Shown here piece by piece: positions 1 through 13,500 of a stretch of 64,000 bases of DNA; the first letter of the stretch is position 1; each line of letters opens with the position of its first letter. This stretch comes from Takifugu bimaculatus (taxonomy: Eukaryota; Chordata; Actinopteri; Tetraodontiformes; Tetraodontidae): NCBI GenBank assembly GCA_004026145.2, contig CP034990.1, forward strand, positions 7,385,200 through 7,449,199, given 5' to 3'. Position numbers and translations under genes: made by a program. The notes below the pieces were generated by a model that did no database searches, was not told the origin of the DNA, and worked only from the letters and a program-made list of their open reading frames with translations.

Positions 1-138
1 CCATCTCGAATGCATAAACTCTTGTATCACTCGTGGAGTAATAGTAGCTTAATGTGCACGAATTCTAGCAATATGAGCAAACAAGAGTTAATTAAGGATC
101 GATTGTTTGTTTTAAAGTGAAAACGTGCTTTTACCAAC

Positions 139-1395
139 CTCATTTAACGTAAAGCCACTTGGTCTGTTACACCCGGAACACTCTCGAGAGTTATGAGTTC
201 CATATCTACACCGAACTTGATCTCCGTCAGGGTCAAAGGCCATCAGATCGTAACGTCGTGGACAATTTTGAGGCACCCTTTAAAAAGGCAATGACACTTA
301 TCAATGGAAAATGGATGAACAAACGACACAAAACAATTTCCTGCCAGATGAACATGATATTTTCTATCTGTAGCACATGAATTAGGTCAGTCATAATCAA
401 CTGGTTTCAGGATTTTTAATTAAGGCTCGGGTCATTTTCTAAGCAGACAGGTTTGACCAACTGCACCAGTTTGACAACATCTGCACAGATATACCGTATG
501 AATGGCAGAATGGCGATGTCTGGAGACATGTTGGGGTTTTTTGTGTCAGATCTGACTCCCAAATCTATAGCAGTCATCAGAATCCAGGAGGAAACATAGT
601 TGCGGGTCCGTATCCAGCAACAAGTTCCTGCACTGTTAAAGAGAACATTGAATGTTGTAGATCAACCATAAAAACATCTAAACCCTCAGAGAAACATCAT
701 AACATGATCACAAGTTACAAAACCAAAGGGCTACCTCATGGTAAAAGGTTTATCACTCTGAAGTGCTCTTGTGGAGACAGTTTCTGTCTCGCACCATTGC
801 CTCGTGTATCTTGGTGAGTTGGTGCTGTTATCAATCTTTCCTGTCTGTGTTGTTGTTTCACGGCCACAGTGGCCGGAATAGCATGACCAGTAGTGGGAGT
901 TTTGACAGCCATCAAAGGTGTCCTTGGTTCGGAATTCTACCTGTTGGGAAACACACTCATCACATCAACTCTATGACGTCCTGGCTCAGCGTAGATACCT
1001 AAAGCTAACCTGTGAAAGTGCAAAAACAAAATGTTTGCACTTGCGATTGCAGAAATAGAAATACCATATTTTTTATATTTTGTAAATAAATATTTGTATG
1101 TCCGCAGGCTTCTCTGGCTTTTGTAAAAACATTTTTTCTATAATCAGAATTATGCAACCATAACAGGATGACAAAGACAAAATTGCAAAGATCGTAAAAC
1201 AGCGTGAAATTCCACGTCAGAGACTGCATCTGAACCATATCCCTAAAGTTTCTCACTCTGAATCATACTCACTCTGTAGGTTCCGTCAGGGTTTTTGCCT
1301 TTATAGGTGTAGGTGGCAGTCCCACCAAAGTTATGGGACGCAGATGCCAGCGAGACCAGCAGCAGGTGAAGCAGGAGCACAGGTACAGAAGCCAT
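139..1395 (-). CDS. ZP-family glycoprotein, copy 3 (5' part only; continues beyond left edge)
   Basis: Minus-strand gene whose first four coding exons lie in the window: exon 1 1395-1273, exon 2 940-735, exon 3 632-495, exon 4 277-139. All junctions are GT-AG and the intron phases are 0, 2, 2, 0, as in the two full paralogues. I chose the ATG at 1395 because it opens directly into a hydrophobic signal peptide (MASVPVLLLHLLLVSLASAS); an in-frame ATG upstream would add a non-signal extension. Exon 2 encodes a cysteine-rich block beginning VEFRTKD, exon 3 has GTCCW and DLGVRSDT, and exon 4 has FDPDGDQVRCR followed by CSGC and GFTLNE. Each block aligns with copies 1 and 2. A TATA box sits about 55 bp upstream of the ATG. 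The ZP domain itself would lie outside the window. Function is unknown; assignment to the ZP family rests on paralogy with the complete copy at 3910-8208. Confidence 0.85.
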
Positions 1396-1448
1396 GATGC
1401 TCCAAACCACGGTCACCTCTGTCCTGTGAATCCACAAACCTGCAGCTT

Positions 1449-1457
1449 CTTTATATA
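1449..1457 (-). promoter_or_regulatory. TATA box of ZP copy 3
   Basis: On the minus strand this reads TATATAAAG, about 55 bp upstream of the chosen ATG at 1395, which suits a short 5' untranslated region. Only the sequence match and position support it. Confidence 0.6.
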
Positions 1458-3868
1458 CCTGCACCTGTGAGGGGAGGTGACACCTCCCTGGGTGGCATGC
1501 ACACAGAGCCTCCTAACAATGAGCTGCTCTAAAACTGTTTCCATCAAACCTCACCTTTCATTGTGGGAATAAAACACATGATTGTCACTCAACGCCTACA
1601 GCTTTTAACTTGGCATCAGTGTTAATTCTGATAAGGTCATAAAACATTACATATTTTTATGTTTTTAGTTCAAACTTTTTTTGCAGTATTCCATAAATGT
1701 TGGCAATGTTCCAAACTGTGAGACATTAAATACATTTAATTTGTGAATTTCTAGTTTTACTCCCTTCACAGATAATCCTGCAAATCCCTAAGAAAGTTTA
1801 GAACAATCAGCAACAGAAATAAAAAGCAGGTTTAGAAACAGAATGGCAGAGAGTAGAACCACTTCATCTTCAGAGCAACAGAGCAGCTGCAGTACTGGTT
1901 CTGGTAAAACGAAACAAAGACAGAGTTTCCATCATGTCAATGCCAGAGAGGCCGATGCTGGAAGAAGGTCCTTAAAATATTATCCTGAAAACACTGAAGG
2001 TTTAAAAGTCAAATTGTGATGAACACCCACAGTGTTCAATTTCAGCCCGGTCGTTGTACAGCTGAGCACTGCATTTTTTTAACTTCATCAAACTTTTATT
2101 TATTGATTATAAACAGGATCAACAATTTGATCAAAAATCTTACATCTACATCAGGAAGCAAATTCCTAAAAGTAAATCTCAGAAGCACACAAATATATTT
2201 TTGTGTCTTTCACTTTATCTGCAGCCACTTTCTGTGACATCGAGTTGTTTTTTTGTTTGTGTTCTACAATCACCCGGTTTTAGACACTGTTGAGTGTCTT
2301 GCTGACAGCCGGTCCAACCAGCAGAGAAAAAAGCAAAGCTGACTGTATCTGTGTGAGTTTTGACAGCTGAGGAAGAACAAGTGAAACAGTGGTGAGATTA
2401 AATCAACGTTGGCTGTGCAGAGCCAGTCTGACAGGTGTCGGGAACACCATGCTTTTGCTTTCACTTTAATCAGACAATGGAAGAAATAACTTACAAGAGC
2501 TGTCATGAATTCCAGAGGTAATTACCAGTATACCTTCCATTGAACTGACAAAGTTAATCACTAATAAGAAAACAAAACAGAGGAACAGGTCTTCATTGCT
2601 TCATTTACCTTGTGGCTAATTAACAGGGTCATTATACAGTTACAGAGATGGAAATGTTTCTATGATGGAAGGAATCTGCTAATTTGCTCTGCAGAAACCA
2701 TATCCCAAAGGTGGATGTGGAAATGTCCACTCAGAGACTGTCTGACTTGCCTGTGCAGCAGTAATAAAGAGAAGGAGGGTGCGTTTCAACCTCTATGTTT
2801 GCTTTAATTAAAAGAGCATTTAACAGCACAACACCCTACCATTAGTCACAGGAGGCTGTATGCAAAAAAATTAAGAAGTCAAAGTACATCCGTCAAATAC
2901 CACCCATGGGTGCAGTGTTAGATATGTCTGATTTTATCCATAGTAATACCTAATAACCTGCATGAGCATCAAGCATCTAAGCTCAGCTGACAGTTAAGAA
3001 TGCTTAGAAGCCGCCAACACTGTTACACTTACGGGAAGAGGAATTTAGGAGTTTTCGCGTAAACTTCCTGGTGCCATTGGGGTCAAATTAGTTTCTTTAT
3101 ACATCCTAATCTTCTCGTTCGACTGCATGTTTTAGATGGGCAGTGCAAACACCTTCCTTTATGAAACCTCCTCTTCTGGCTATTTATTGCAGTCTAAATG
3201 ATTCCCTGACATGCAACGCAGCAACCAATAATGCAATCTAATTACAGTAAATCATATTGTTACTACTGCCGTTTGTCCTGGGCCGAAATCTGGGACCAAA
3301 ATGTTCAGCCAGTCTCAGTATTATTCTTTCATCTAATGATCTTGTATTATTTTCTTTAACGCTTACTACTTTCAGTCAAGTAACATCCTGAGGTCTTCAG
3401 CAGACTTCAAGCTTCTGCCTGTTGTCCTCATGAGTTTGGAAATGTTGAGGCCACTTTGCATTTTGAAACACGCTTTTAATTTCACATAAATAGGTCATAA
3501 TCAATGAAAACCTGCTTTTTACAAATATACAAAGGACTGAGTGTGTTTGCTGATTCAGCAGTGAGATATTCAAAGATATTTTAACAAAAGAATGATCTTG
3601 ACATGATTTTGGACAACTTCAGTTATGTCCAGACGGTGGTCCAGAAAGCCCCTGCACTATTCTCAATGCGCCAGGGCAAAACTTTCCATCCAACACTGCT
3701 GACTGAAACTGCGCGTTCAAGTATGTCGCCAGGTCGCCCTGGGCATCACAGGTGCCGTCTGTAAATCAAAAACAAAATAAACTTGATTGATGTTTTTGAC
3801 ATCGGTTCACATATGTGGGGCTGTGCCAACAAAAGGTTTATTTATCTCCTTCATTTCCTTGTAGGACG

Positions 3869-3877
3869 ATATTTAAG
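3869..3877 (+). promoter_or_regulatory. TATA-like box of ZP copy 2
   Basis: ATATTTAAG about 33 bp upstream of the ATG at 3910. This would place the transcription start almost at the start codon, giving a very short leader. Confidence 0.45.
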
Positions 3878-3909
3878 ACCGCTGCAGGCCGGGACGACTG
3901 ACCGCCGCC

Positions 3910-6900
3910 ATGTCGCTGCTACATCTGCTGTTTGTGGTCTCTGCTGCATCGGCCTGGTCCAGCAGATACCAGTCGTACTACAGGTTCACTGGGGGTTCAC
4001 TGACCTTCATCCCAAAATATTCAGATGGAAAATATGAGGTAGGCCGATCTTTGAATGTTTCTGCAGCAGAATGACTTTCAACTTAACGTGAACGTCATGG
4101 TTTAAACAGCTTATTAAACATTTATGCACCATGACATGCAGGTGGAATTCCGTGACAAGCAAAGCACAACTTACTGTAATAAGAATGCTTACACATGTTC
4201 ACTGGGTAATTGTGGAGCCCAGAAAGTGTACAGAGTCGCACACATTGCCAGTAATTCCTACAGACTCAACTGGTGCCAACAAGAAACACTGACTAAAAGA
4301 GCACTCGGAACCAACCTGCCTTTTGAGATTAGGTGAGCAGTTCCAGCATCAATAAAAGTGTAATGGTGTTTTAAAATACACACTTTGCAGCAGACAGCAA
4401 TGACCAATTTTGTACCTTTCCCCTCCTCATTAATCAATTATTTCTTCAAACAGATACCCTATTTACATAAGTTCCTACTACGGTCAGGGGTACTGGATAT
4501 CAAACATCAGGAGCACAATGGCTTACTGGAGAATGATGGCACATGTGGACCTGGGAATCCGTTCTGATACTGGCGAATCGAACAGGTCTCCTGTCATTAC
4601 CATGATACCAGTGCTCAGGTAATTAGCATTTAATGCTTTCTTATGGATCACATTAAAACATAGGGGACTTTCACACAGGCAGGGTTTAGGTCGACACCTT
4701 CTGAGCTTTATATTGTGACACCATGACGCAGTGCTCCTGTGCGAAGAAAACAGGAAACATTTTTCAAATTTTTACAAAGAAACATGATGTTATTCACACA
4801 CACCGCACGTTTTACATGGAAAGTGTGTGTGCGAAGTGTAGCATAGTAACGTGTCGCCATCGGGGACCCTTATCTCTCTGGAATCAAGTAAAACCGAAGT
4901 AGCATGTCTTTCTGTCAGTCGTCATGGAAGCACAATGCTCGTTGGGACCAGAGTGAAAACAAACCCGCGTGAATGCAGACAATATATGTTGATTCCCATG
5001 TTACAGGGTAACCAGGAACTGCCAACGGACATTCAACTTGCTCACGTTTGACCCTGATGGCGACCATGTCAGATGCAGAGTAGCGACCAACAAAGCTCGG
5101 TACGAGTGTGGGTTGTGTGGTCTGCTCGGCGGCTTCACGTTAAATCAGGTAAAAATAAAACCTTCAGCGTCACCGATGTTACACGTTCGTCCTGGACAAA
5201 AGCCCAGATTTCACCTAAAGGTTTTATCAGCGATGCGACGTCACTATTGTTGAATCAATAAACATAACAGAGCCATCTGCCCCTCCCCCACCCCCCCTTC
5301 AGCAGCTTGAAACACAGCTGGTGCAGAACACCCCTTCTGCCCTGTGATTGGTTGGAACACTTTGATGTGGTTCTGGAAGTGGGTTGGATCACAGTGTTTC
5401 TCGGAGCCTCTATGGACAGTGGGTGGCCAACATTGGTTGGAGTTTTTTGTTATGCCCCCCCTCCCGTCAATTAACAATTTTCTTTTTTGCTCAGAATCGC
5501 TGATACAACCTTTGATACTCAACTTGGACTGATGAATTGTAGGCATGGAAATTGGTGACAACACCAAGAGCGTAATCTAGGTTTAATAAACCAACCTGCA
5601 GAACATGTAGAACAGAAATGAAGACAAAGATTCACATTGTATCATAAGATTTTGTCTGTCTCCAGACTTCCTGCTCCCTTACGCACACATTCCGATCTTA
5701 TGGATTCCATCCCTTGGAGCTCATGGTGGAGGACTTTCCCAAAAGTCGAATCAGTCTGTCCTACTCAGATGGTTCCTACACGTACAAGCACCCTCATTCA
5801 GTGGGAAGACAGAAACGGCAAATCGTGTTAAAGAGCAACAACAGCAGCACTCTTCTGAACGTCACACATACCATCAGAAACACCACCAATCTTCCTAACG
5901 CCACCACTGCCTACAACACTACTACAGCGGCCCCCAGGATTTATCGCACGACGATCCCACCTCTCAGCAGGCTTCCATTGCAGTTTTCTATACATGGTTT
6001 ACTTTTACTCTTTTTTAATGGCTGTTTGGAAATTGCCCAGTTAAGTTCCTCAGCTCAAAGCCTTCTCCATCGTCTCATTTTCAGTGGACTCACATAGCGC
6101 ACCGTCGTGCCTCGAGGGCGATTACTTTCCCATTTTCCTGGAACCAACTCCGAGGCATGGAGTGAATCTTCCTGCCTTCGTCAACCAAACCTTAAAAATC
6201 ACCGTCAGAGCCAGAGCACAAAACACAAGGTAATAAAACCAGATCAGATCTAATGGGGACCCATTTCCCGGACTCAAAACCAATTCAAACTAATTGCGTT
6301 GATTAATATTCTGAAATCTTTCTTGCAGGATTGTTAACCTGATTGTCACAGGACCAACAGGGATTTTAAAGCAAAAGATCTCTGTAGAGGAATACGTCAT
6401 CAAATGGACTCCAACTCAGAATGAAATAAATGGACATTTTCCTATTTGCTTTGTTTACGAAGCATTAGATGGGTGAGATTTTAATAAACCATTTGATTGG
6501 ATAATATGTAATTCCCCGAAACTCTAAGGAAAAATCTATTTTCATGTACATGTCAGACGGTCCCAGGTCTATCAGTCCGACCTACGATGCGTGGTCGCTG
6601 ACGTTGTACGGCATGGTTAGTTGAACACTGAAGTTCCTCATTGACACAACATAACCCTTCACATGTTGAATTATTCATGAGCCTTGATTTCCGTTCATCA
6701 CAAAAAACAACACGTCTCGCACTAACTGCAGAAGCTGTTGTCACCTGTAATGAGACAACAATTAAGGTGGAGGTGGAGAAGACCTCAATTATCAGGCAGC
6801 ACGAGAACAACCTGCATCTGAACAACGTTGGGGATTCATCTTGTAACCTGACCAGACTTTCCAACGCAACCCACCTGGTAGCTGTCATGGCCCTGAACGC

Positions 6901-8208
6901 CTGCGGAACTATGGTGGAGGTGCGGCTCATCGTCAGTTAGCGTGCAAAAGCATTAGCTTCTGTTAGCAACTATTGTTGGAACACATCTAAATACTACAAT
7001 ATTAATATATCCAGACAGCATCCCAGACTAATCAGTAGGTGTTGGTTTGGCTAAGCTAACACTGAACTCCAGTCTGTCTGCTTTTGTAATCCTTTAAATT
7101 CTCCTGTTTTTAGGAGGACGAGGACCACGTGATCTTCATGAATGACATCACATCTGCCGATCCAAGTCTGATCATTTCCAGGCACCACGATGTCGACATC
7201 GCCTTTTCTTGTGCTTTTCCTAAGCGGACTAACCTGACGCTGGGATTCAGGCACAAAAACCCTTACGCCTTTTCTGAGCGGGGCTTCGGTGCCTTCACCT
7301 TCCAGTTTGAGTTCTACGAGAGCCATCGTTTCAGGCAATCAATTAATTCCAGCAGGTACCCCGTGGATGTGTACCTCAAACAGATGATGTTCATGCAAAT
7401 CGAGTCGACCTCCTCTATTCCCAACACCGAGCTGTTCGTGGAGTCCTGCAAGGCCACGCCCTATGACAACCCTAATTCTCGCATAGCCTACACCATTATC
7501 GAGAACGGGTAAGACAGTCACAGCAGCAATACCTTCACAAGTCAAGTTCTGCTTCGAAACTGTTCCCCACTCGTGCTACCACCTCAGGTGTGTGAAAGAC
7601 AACACGGTCCAAATCTACCAGAGCTCCAGGTCTCAGTTCAGATTTGGAATGGAGGCGTTTGAGTTCATCGGTGCTTATCAGGAGGTACATTGTCCTTTTT
7701 ACTGCATTAACGGTAAAACTGACCTCAACCATGACCTTTGAAGGTGACCTGTGTGGGTCTGCAGGTCTACATCACGTGCTCAGTCATCCTGTGTATGGCC
7801 AACACTACTGGAACCAGGTGTTCTCAGGGATGCATCAGCAAAGGGAACAGCCGTGGACGAAGAGAGGCTGTGGATCAGACTTCAAGACACTCCATTTCCC
7901 AGGGTCCTTTAAACTTGGTTGTACCTTCTGACAACAAAGGTTATGTAGCAGATCCTCGTTTTTCATTGACAGAGATCAGAAAAGTGTTGATGTTGGTTGA
8001 TTGGTTCTGCAGAGCTGATACTCAGTGTGAGGCTCCAGGGTGACAGATGGTTATGAATATATCTGCAGGTTCTGGTCTGAGCCCGACTCTGGGTCTGAAC
8101 ATCGTCTTCATTGTTGGCTGCGTTCTGCTGTGTGCCGTGGTGATCTATCGTTCCAGGAGATCCAAAACTGCAAAATACAAATTGCTGTCAACCTCTGAGG
8201 TCAACTGA
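3910..8208 (+). CDS. ZP-domain transmembrane glycoprotein, copy 2 (complete)
   Basis: Thirteen coding exons: 3910-4038, 4142-4332, 4454-4618, 5007-5148, 5666-5996, 6085-6229, 6329-6472, 6557-6615, 6732-6919, 7114-7508, 7588-7684, 7765-7939, 8069-8208. They sum to 2301 nt (766 aa) with no frame break. Order: signal peptide (about 1-16); N-terminal cysteine-rich modules, including FDPDGDHVRCR; a Thr/Asn-rich segment with many N-x-S/T sequons (exon 5); then a ZP module from about residue 436 with spaced cysteines. A furin-type RGRR lies at about 692-695, and one membrane helix (about 730-747) is followed by a short basic tail. This layout is typical of ZP proteins that polymerise extracellularly after proprotein cleavage. 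I do not recognise a named orthologue; egg coat, mucosal and other epithelial roles are all possible. It is head-to-head with copy 3 and tail-to-tail with copy 1. Confidence 0.88.
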
Positions 8209-8616
8209 AAATGGAGAGGTTTTCACATCCCAAACTCTGAGCTATAGAGGTTAGAGCTCCAACATGTTTATGGTGTGGGTGGAGGTTCAGTTTCCTTCTT
8301 GTTTGATTTAAAAAGTGTTGTCTCTTGTCGTCCTTGACCTTAACATGCAGCGACACTCAATATTGACTCTCTACACCTTTTTACTTCTTTAAAGGGGGCG
8401 GGGCTAAAGGAAATAACATTATATAACAAATGTGAGCATAAAAGCAACAGAAAAACATAAAAAGATGGTAAAAAATAAACAAGTTTTATCAGATTCTCAA
8501 AGGTTTGATGTCATTTTGCACACAGGTGCAAAGAATCAGGGAATGAGCAAACCAAACTAAGAGAACAACGATCAGTTATGTAATCACAATCTCTGGATGC
8601 ATTGTCGCTACATTTG

Positions 8617-8622
8617 AATAAA
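8617..8622 (+). terminator. Polyadenylation signal of ZP copy 2
   Basis: Canonical AATAAA about 410 bp after the stop codon. Another AATAAA at 8474-8479 could serve instead. Confidence 0.5.
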
Positions 8623-8952
8623 GAAATAAGAACACCTGAATGAATGTGTGACTTCTTTTCTTGAGTGCTTTATCCCAGGGAGGATACTAGAGCCTATATC
8701 AGCTACATACGGATGAAGGCAGGTCACATCCCCAGTCGAGTTGCCAGCTCATTGCATGTGAGCATTTGGGTTAAGGGTACCTTGGCTGTGCTCTGAAGGT
8801 GAACTGGCACCTCCCCCTAGTACTAGAACACCTTCCATTCTTTAATATCACATTCTTTACATGAATCATATGCCTTTATTTCATATGATCAATGTAATCA
8901 TGAAACCAAATCATATAGATCAAAAATAACATTATTACTATTATTGTTAGTA

Positions 8953-8953
8953 T

Positions 8954-8997
<44 letters not shown>
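8953..8997. repeat. (TAG)n microsatellite
   Basis: About fifteen tandem TAG units in the convergent spacer, read directly from the sequence. Confidence 0.95.
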
Positions 8998-9003
<6 letters not shown>

Positions 9004-9089
9004 TTATTATTTCGCATGGCTTATTTCATGATAGCTTGTCCCTTATAATACCTACCTCAACAAAAAAATAATTTTAAATTAAAAATGTC

Positions 9090-9095
9090 TTTATT
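9090..9095 (-). terminator. Candidate polyadenylation signal of ZP copy 1
   Basis: AATAAA on the minus strand about 480 bp beyond the stop at 9577. A nearer match at 9560-9565 lies only about 12 bp after the stop and is less likely to be used. Confidence 0.35.
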
Positions 9096-9576
9096 CGACA
9101 CCTTGTGTTATCAACATTGCTGCAACAATAAAAGGGTGCAACAAACAGTTGCAATGAATAAAAACACTTTTAATTGATACAATATGACAGCCTCATAGAA
9201 GTTCAGCACACAAGATGTCGCTTGGTTTTTAAAACTCATTTAATATTGATAGACCACGAGTGCAACAGCAACGCAGAGCTTAAACAGAATAGGATTGAAA
9301 AATAGAACTAAATCTCTCATTACAGTTAAGAGAAAACACTGAGATGCAGGATAAAAGCATTAAATCAATAATCAATAACATGCAATGACTGATTGATTTA
9401 CACATTTTAGTAACTCAGGAATTTTGGTCTTGAAATATCCATAATCTTTGCAATAATGAGATTCTATATGGTAATATGACATAAATGACAGTTTAAATGG
9501 GAATAAATCCACCAGACAGAGAGTTTGTGTTTGTAAAAAAGTGTCTAATTGTGGCAGTTTTTATTCTGTATGAACA

Positions 9577-9869
9577 TTATGTGAACAGTGATGAGTGAAC
9601 ATCTGATTTGATTGAAGCTGGAGCTAGAAGCAACCTCTGATCTTCTGCCTTTTTCTTCATGGTGAAGTAAACAACCACGGCGACCGTCAACAGCAGGGAC
9701 GCGAGGAACAGCGATGCAAAGACAGCGGTGCTGATCTTTGAGCTGAGAGCCTGCCGGATGTTCCAGCTGCCTTCAGGAACACGCTGGACTGAGCCCGACT
9801 CTGGTGCTGAAGGAACCTCTGAAGAGGAAAACAGAATGTTGCTGTATATTTCCTGCTGACAGACAGACA

Positions 9870-9914
<45 letters not shown>

Positions 9915-10012
9915 ACAGACAGACAGAAGGCAGGCGGGCAGACAGGCAGACAGGCAGGCAGGCAGACAGGCAGGCAGGCAGGCAGGCAGGCAGACAGACA
10001 GACAGACAGACA

Positions 10013-10049
<37 letters not shown>

Positions 10050-10180
10050 ACAGACAGACAGACAGACAGACAGGCAGGCAGGCAGACAGACAGACAGACG
10101 GGCAGACAGACAGGCAGGCAGGCAGGCAGACAGACAGACAGACGGGCAGGCGGGCAGACAGGCAGACAGGCAGGCAGGCA

Positions 10181-10213
<33 letters not shown>

Positions 10214-10344
10214 ACAGACAGACAGACAGACAGGCAGGCAGGCAGGCAGACAGACAGACAGACGGGCAGACAGACAGGCAGGCAGGCAGGCAGACAGACA
10301 GACAGACGGGCAGGCGGGCAGACAGGCAGACAGGCAGGCAGGCA

Positions 10345-10377
<33 letters not shown>

Positions 10378-10482
10378 ACAGACAGACAGACAGGCAGGCA
10401 GGCAGGCAGGCAGACAGACAGACAGACGGGCAGGCGGGCAGACAGGCAGACAGGCAGGCAGGCAGGCAGACAGGCAGCAGGC

Positions 10483-10539
<57 letters not shown>

Positions 10540-13500
10540 TGATGAACCTTCAAAGACAGGCGTGTTGTTTTGTCTCCCTGGCGTATACGCATTGCCGCTG
10601 CTGTCATCCACGCTCGCCACAGAAAACTCCTCCTCCACAAACTGCAGAGGACCCTGGACGATGGAGTGTCTCTCGGTCTCCAGGCTCAACCCTCGCCGGC
10701 GACGTCGGGTCGGACTCTTCATGCAGCCCTGAGCACATCTGGAAAAGATGCTGTCGGAGTCACACAGGATGATGTAGCAGGTGATGTAGACCTGTGCGGG
10801 GGGTGGGGTTGAGGGGGGTTAGAAAGACCTGAGTCAAAGTTAATGATCAGCTTGAGACCTTGTGAGTTTTGTTACCTGGTCGTAATCTGTAAATTTGAAG
10901 GACTGCAATTCAAAGTTGAATGTCGTTTGTTTGGAAGGGTAGATTTTAACCGTCTCGTCCATTATACACCTGAAACAACAATCAAGTTTAAACATAATTA
11001 AGGACCTAAATTGCAAGATGAAAATATGGGGAGCTGAGCAGGACTCACCCGTCTTTGATCAGGTTATAGTAGATGGGGTTGTCGGAGTTGTCATCAGGAG
11101 TACCTTTACATGATTCCACAAATAGTTTCACATTTGGGAGATCGGATTTTGCTTGAATCCCCATATAAATAGTCTGTAACAGCTTGACTGACACTGGATA
11201 AGCTCTAGCCTGCATCTTCTCTGTAAAGCTGCTGTCAGGATAAATGTCAAAGCTGTAGCCAAATGTGCCAAAGTTGGTCTCGGTGAAGATGAAGTCAGAG
11301 TCGTGCATGTTGAAGCCACTGGAAATGCTCAGGAGTTTGGGAAACCTGCAAGAGAAGTCAATGTTGACCGTCCTGCGCCGCACTATAGTCTCGTTGGGCA
11401 GCTGAAAGGACGTGATGCTGTTGGCGAAAACGATGTAGTCACCATCTTCCTGTTTGGAGCAAAACACAAAAAAAGACCCAGTTGTCTCCATCGCTGCCAC
11501 TGTCACGATCACTGGCAAACAGATGAGAATGCAAACCTCGACTCTGGTTCCGCAGGTGGTGAAGGACATGGCACCAATGATGTGGGTGAGGTTGGAGGTC
11601 AGGGAGCATGTTGGGTCTTTGAGCCTCAGGTAGTTCATGTCCAGGTCTGGCATAGACGCCTTCTCCAGTGTCACCGTGATCCTGTCTGGTAAGCACTGAA
11701 CGGTGGCCACCCCTGTCATTCAAACTTATTTACATCTTTGGAGCTTTGGATTCCACCACATTTGTCCCCGAACAGACTTTTAAGCTTTCACAAAAACATC
11801 AAATCTCCTCCAACTGAAATCATTTGTCAGTGATCCAAATATCACCAAATCACACATAAATCAACATTTTTGGTCATGTTTGCATTGATCGGGTAACCAT
11901 TTACAGGCATGAGTGCAAACTCTGGTAACTTAATTTGTTAGCCGTTGAGGAGTTGGTCCTTTAGGTCAGTGATCACACCTGTCTGACCACACATTTCCAC
12001 TCTGATGCATGAGAATATTACACTCGTTTCTCAGGCACACGGGGTAAAGATGGTTGACTGACCTTGACGGTGCGTGGACCGGGTCACCATGACAACGACA
12101 CACCTCATTTCGGACTGGCTGAATGACAAAAGTCAGATTTCAGAGGGACGTCTGAAGCATGAGAAACCTCACCAGAGCCGTACGCAGGTTCTCACGTCTG
12201 GTTTGTCTCTGCCGTGAAGCATACGGGGGCCGATCTGTGGGCGTCCCGCTCCTGCGGGATCCAGTTGAGGGTCAAATGGGCTTTTCCATTTTGCCCCTCT
12301 GTGAAGGTTTTGTTCATATTCGCTGGGCCGCTCACCTGGAAGCTACTAATCCTTCAGGACAGAGCAGAGGACAAACAACCGTTGACCAACAAAGGTGTGA
12401 CGGCCATGATCTTCATTTTTGTGCATCCAGCAGCTGTGAACTTCAGCCACACGTACCTGGCATGGTAAGCCTGAGCTGCAGCGGTGAGCTGGAAGTTCTG
12501 ACCCACGGTAGCATAAAGAACGCTGCTTTGAGAAGGAGTCGGAAACAGGAACACAGGCATTGACCGACCAGCCTCACAGTTTAGAAGTGGAGGAAGGACT
12601 GACACACAAAAGCACAATAAGCAGAGATGGCAAAATTATATTTGAGTCTAATTTACTCTCGTTTAGATTTCTCACCCTCCACTGAGAACTGCAGCTTCAC
12701 TCGGCAGAGTGGCTCTGAGCTCATATTGAGCGCAGTCCGCTGTTCTGTCGTTCCATCAGCGTGAGATAACGTGATGTTTTTGGAGGGGAAATCCTCCAGC
12801 ATTAGCTCAAACACATGGACGCCGGTCTCGACCTGTCCTGTCCTCGTTAGTGTGCATCCAGCCTTTAAGACAAGCACAACAAATGTTCTCAAAGAAGAAT
12901 TTTGAAGGTATCTCTGAAAATGTAAAACAGCTACATGTCAGGAGAAAGATTGTCTAGTTAGCCTTGTTAGCAGCAAAGCTAACAGCCAGCTGCTTCAGTT
13001 TAGCTGAATCCAAACGTTGAGCATCTTAAACTCCCAGACGACACAACTGGAAACCAGTCCAATATTTTCCTACTGTTCATGATTTAGGAAGGTTTTGTAG
13101 GTCGTTTTAAGTAATCTTTTATCTGAATTCAAAATACAATAAATGTTTTAACCTATTTGAAAATGTTACCTAACAAACTTGGCTTTGCATTAGTGTGCTT
13201 TTTAAAAAACAAACATCACCCACCATAGCTTCTTCCTGAAAGGAATTTAGCACAGATATTCCATTTTTACAGTCCCCTAGATGTGGAAGTATGATTTTTT
13301 AAAAACTGTCCTTGAATTAAAAAAATAAAAATAAAAAAACTCAACACAATCTTCGAGTCAAGGTGAGAAACTCGATTTTCACACTCAAAAAGTGAAGTTG
13401 GTGTTAAGCTAACCTCATCCAGAGAGACGTTGACTGGGACGGTGGCATTTGGGGCAAAGCTACATTTCACGTGATCTCCATCTGGGTCGTGAGCTAGAAG

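Larger units (their letters stand above)
1396..3909. other. Divergent intergenic region between ZP copies 3 and 2
   Basis: About 2.5 kb separating two head-to-head paralogues. Apart from the TATA-like motifs near each end it is AT-rich sequence with short non-conserved reading frames. I see no further coding exon, RNA gene or recognisable transposon. Shared regulatory elements are plausible from the divergent arrangement but none could be identified by eye. Confidence 0.5.
8209..9576. other. 3' intergenic region between ZP copies 2 and 1
   Basis: Convergent spacer. It holds both polyadenylation signals, a (TAG)n trinucleotide run at 8953-8997, and a stretch at about 8650-8820 that looks like a degraded common teleost interspersed repeat (TTTATCCCAGG, then TTGGGTTAAGGG). 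No coding exon is visible. Confidence 0.5.

Noticed and set aside
9863..10539. Repeat array considered as CRISPR-like
   Set aside because: Contiguous tetranucleotide repeats without unique spacers, in a eukaryotic intron.
9804..10772. Plus-strand open frame of Gln/Arg/Asp/Thr repeats
   Set aside because: Antisense translation of the CAGR array within the ZP gene; all frames of this repeat are open.
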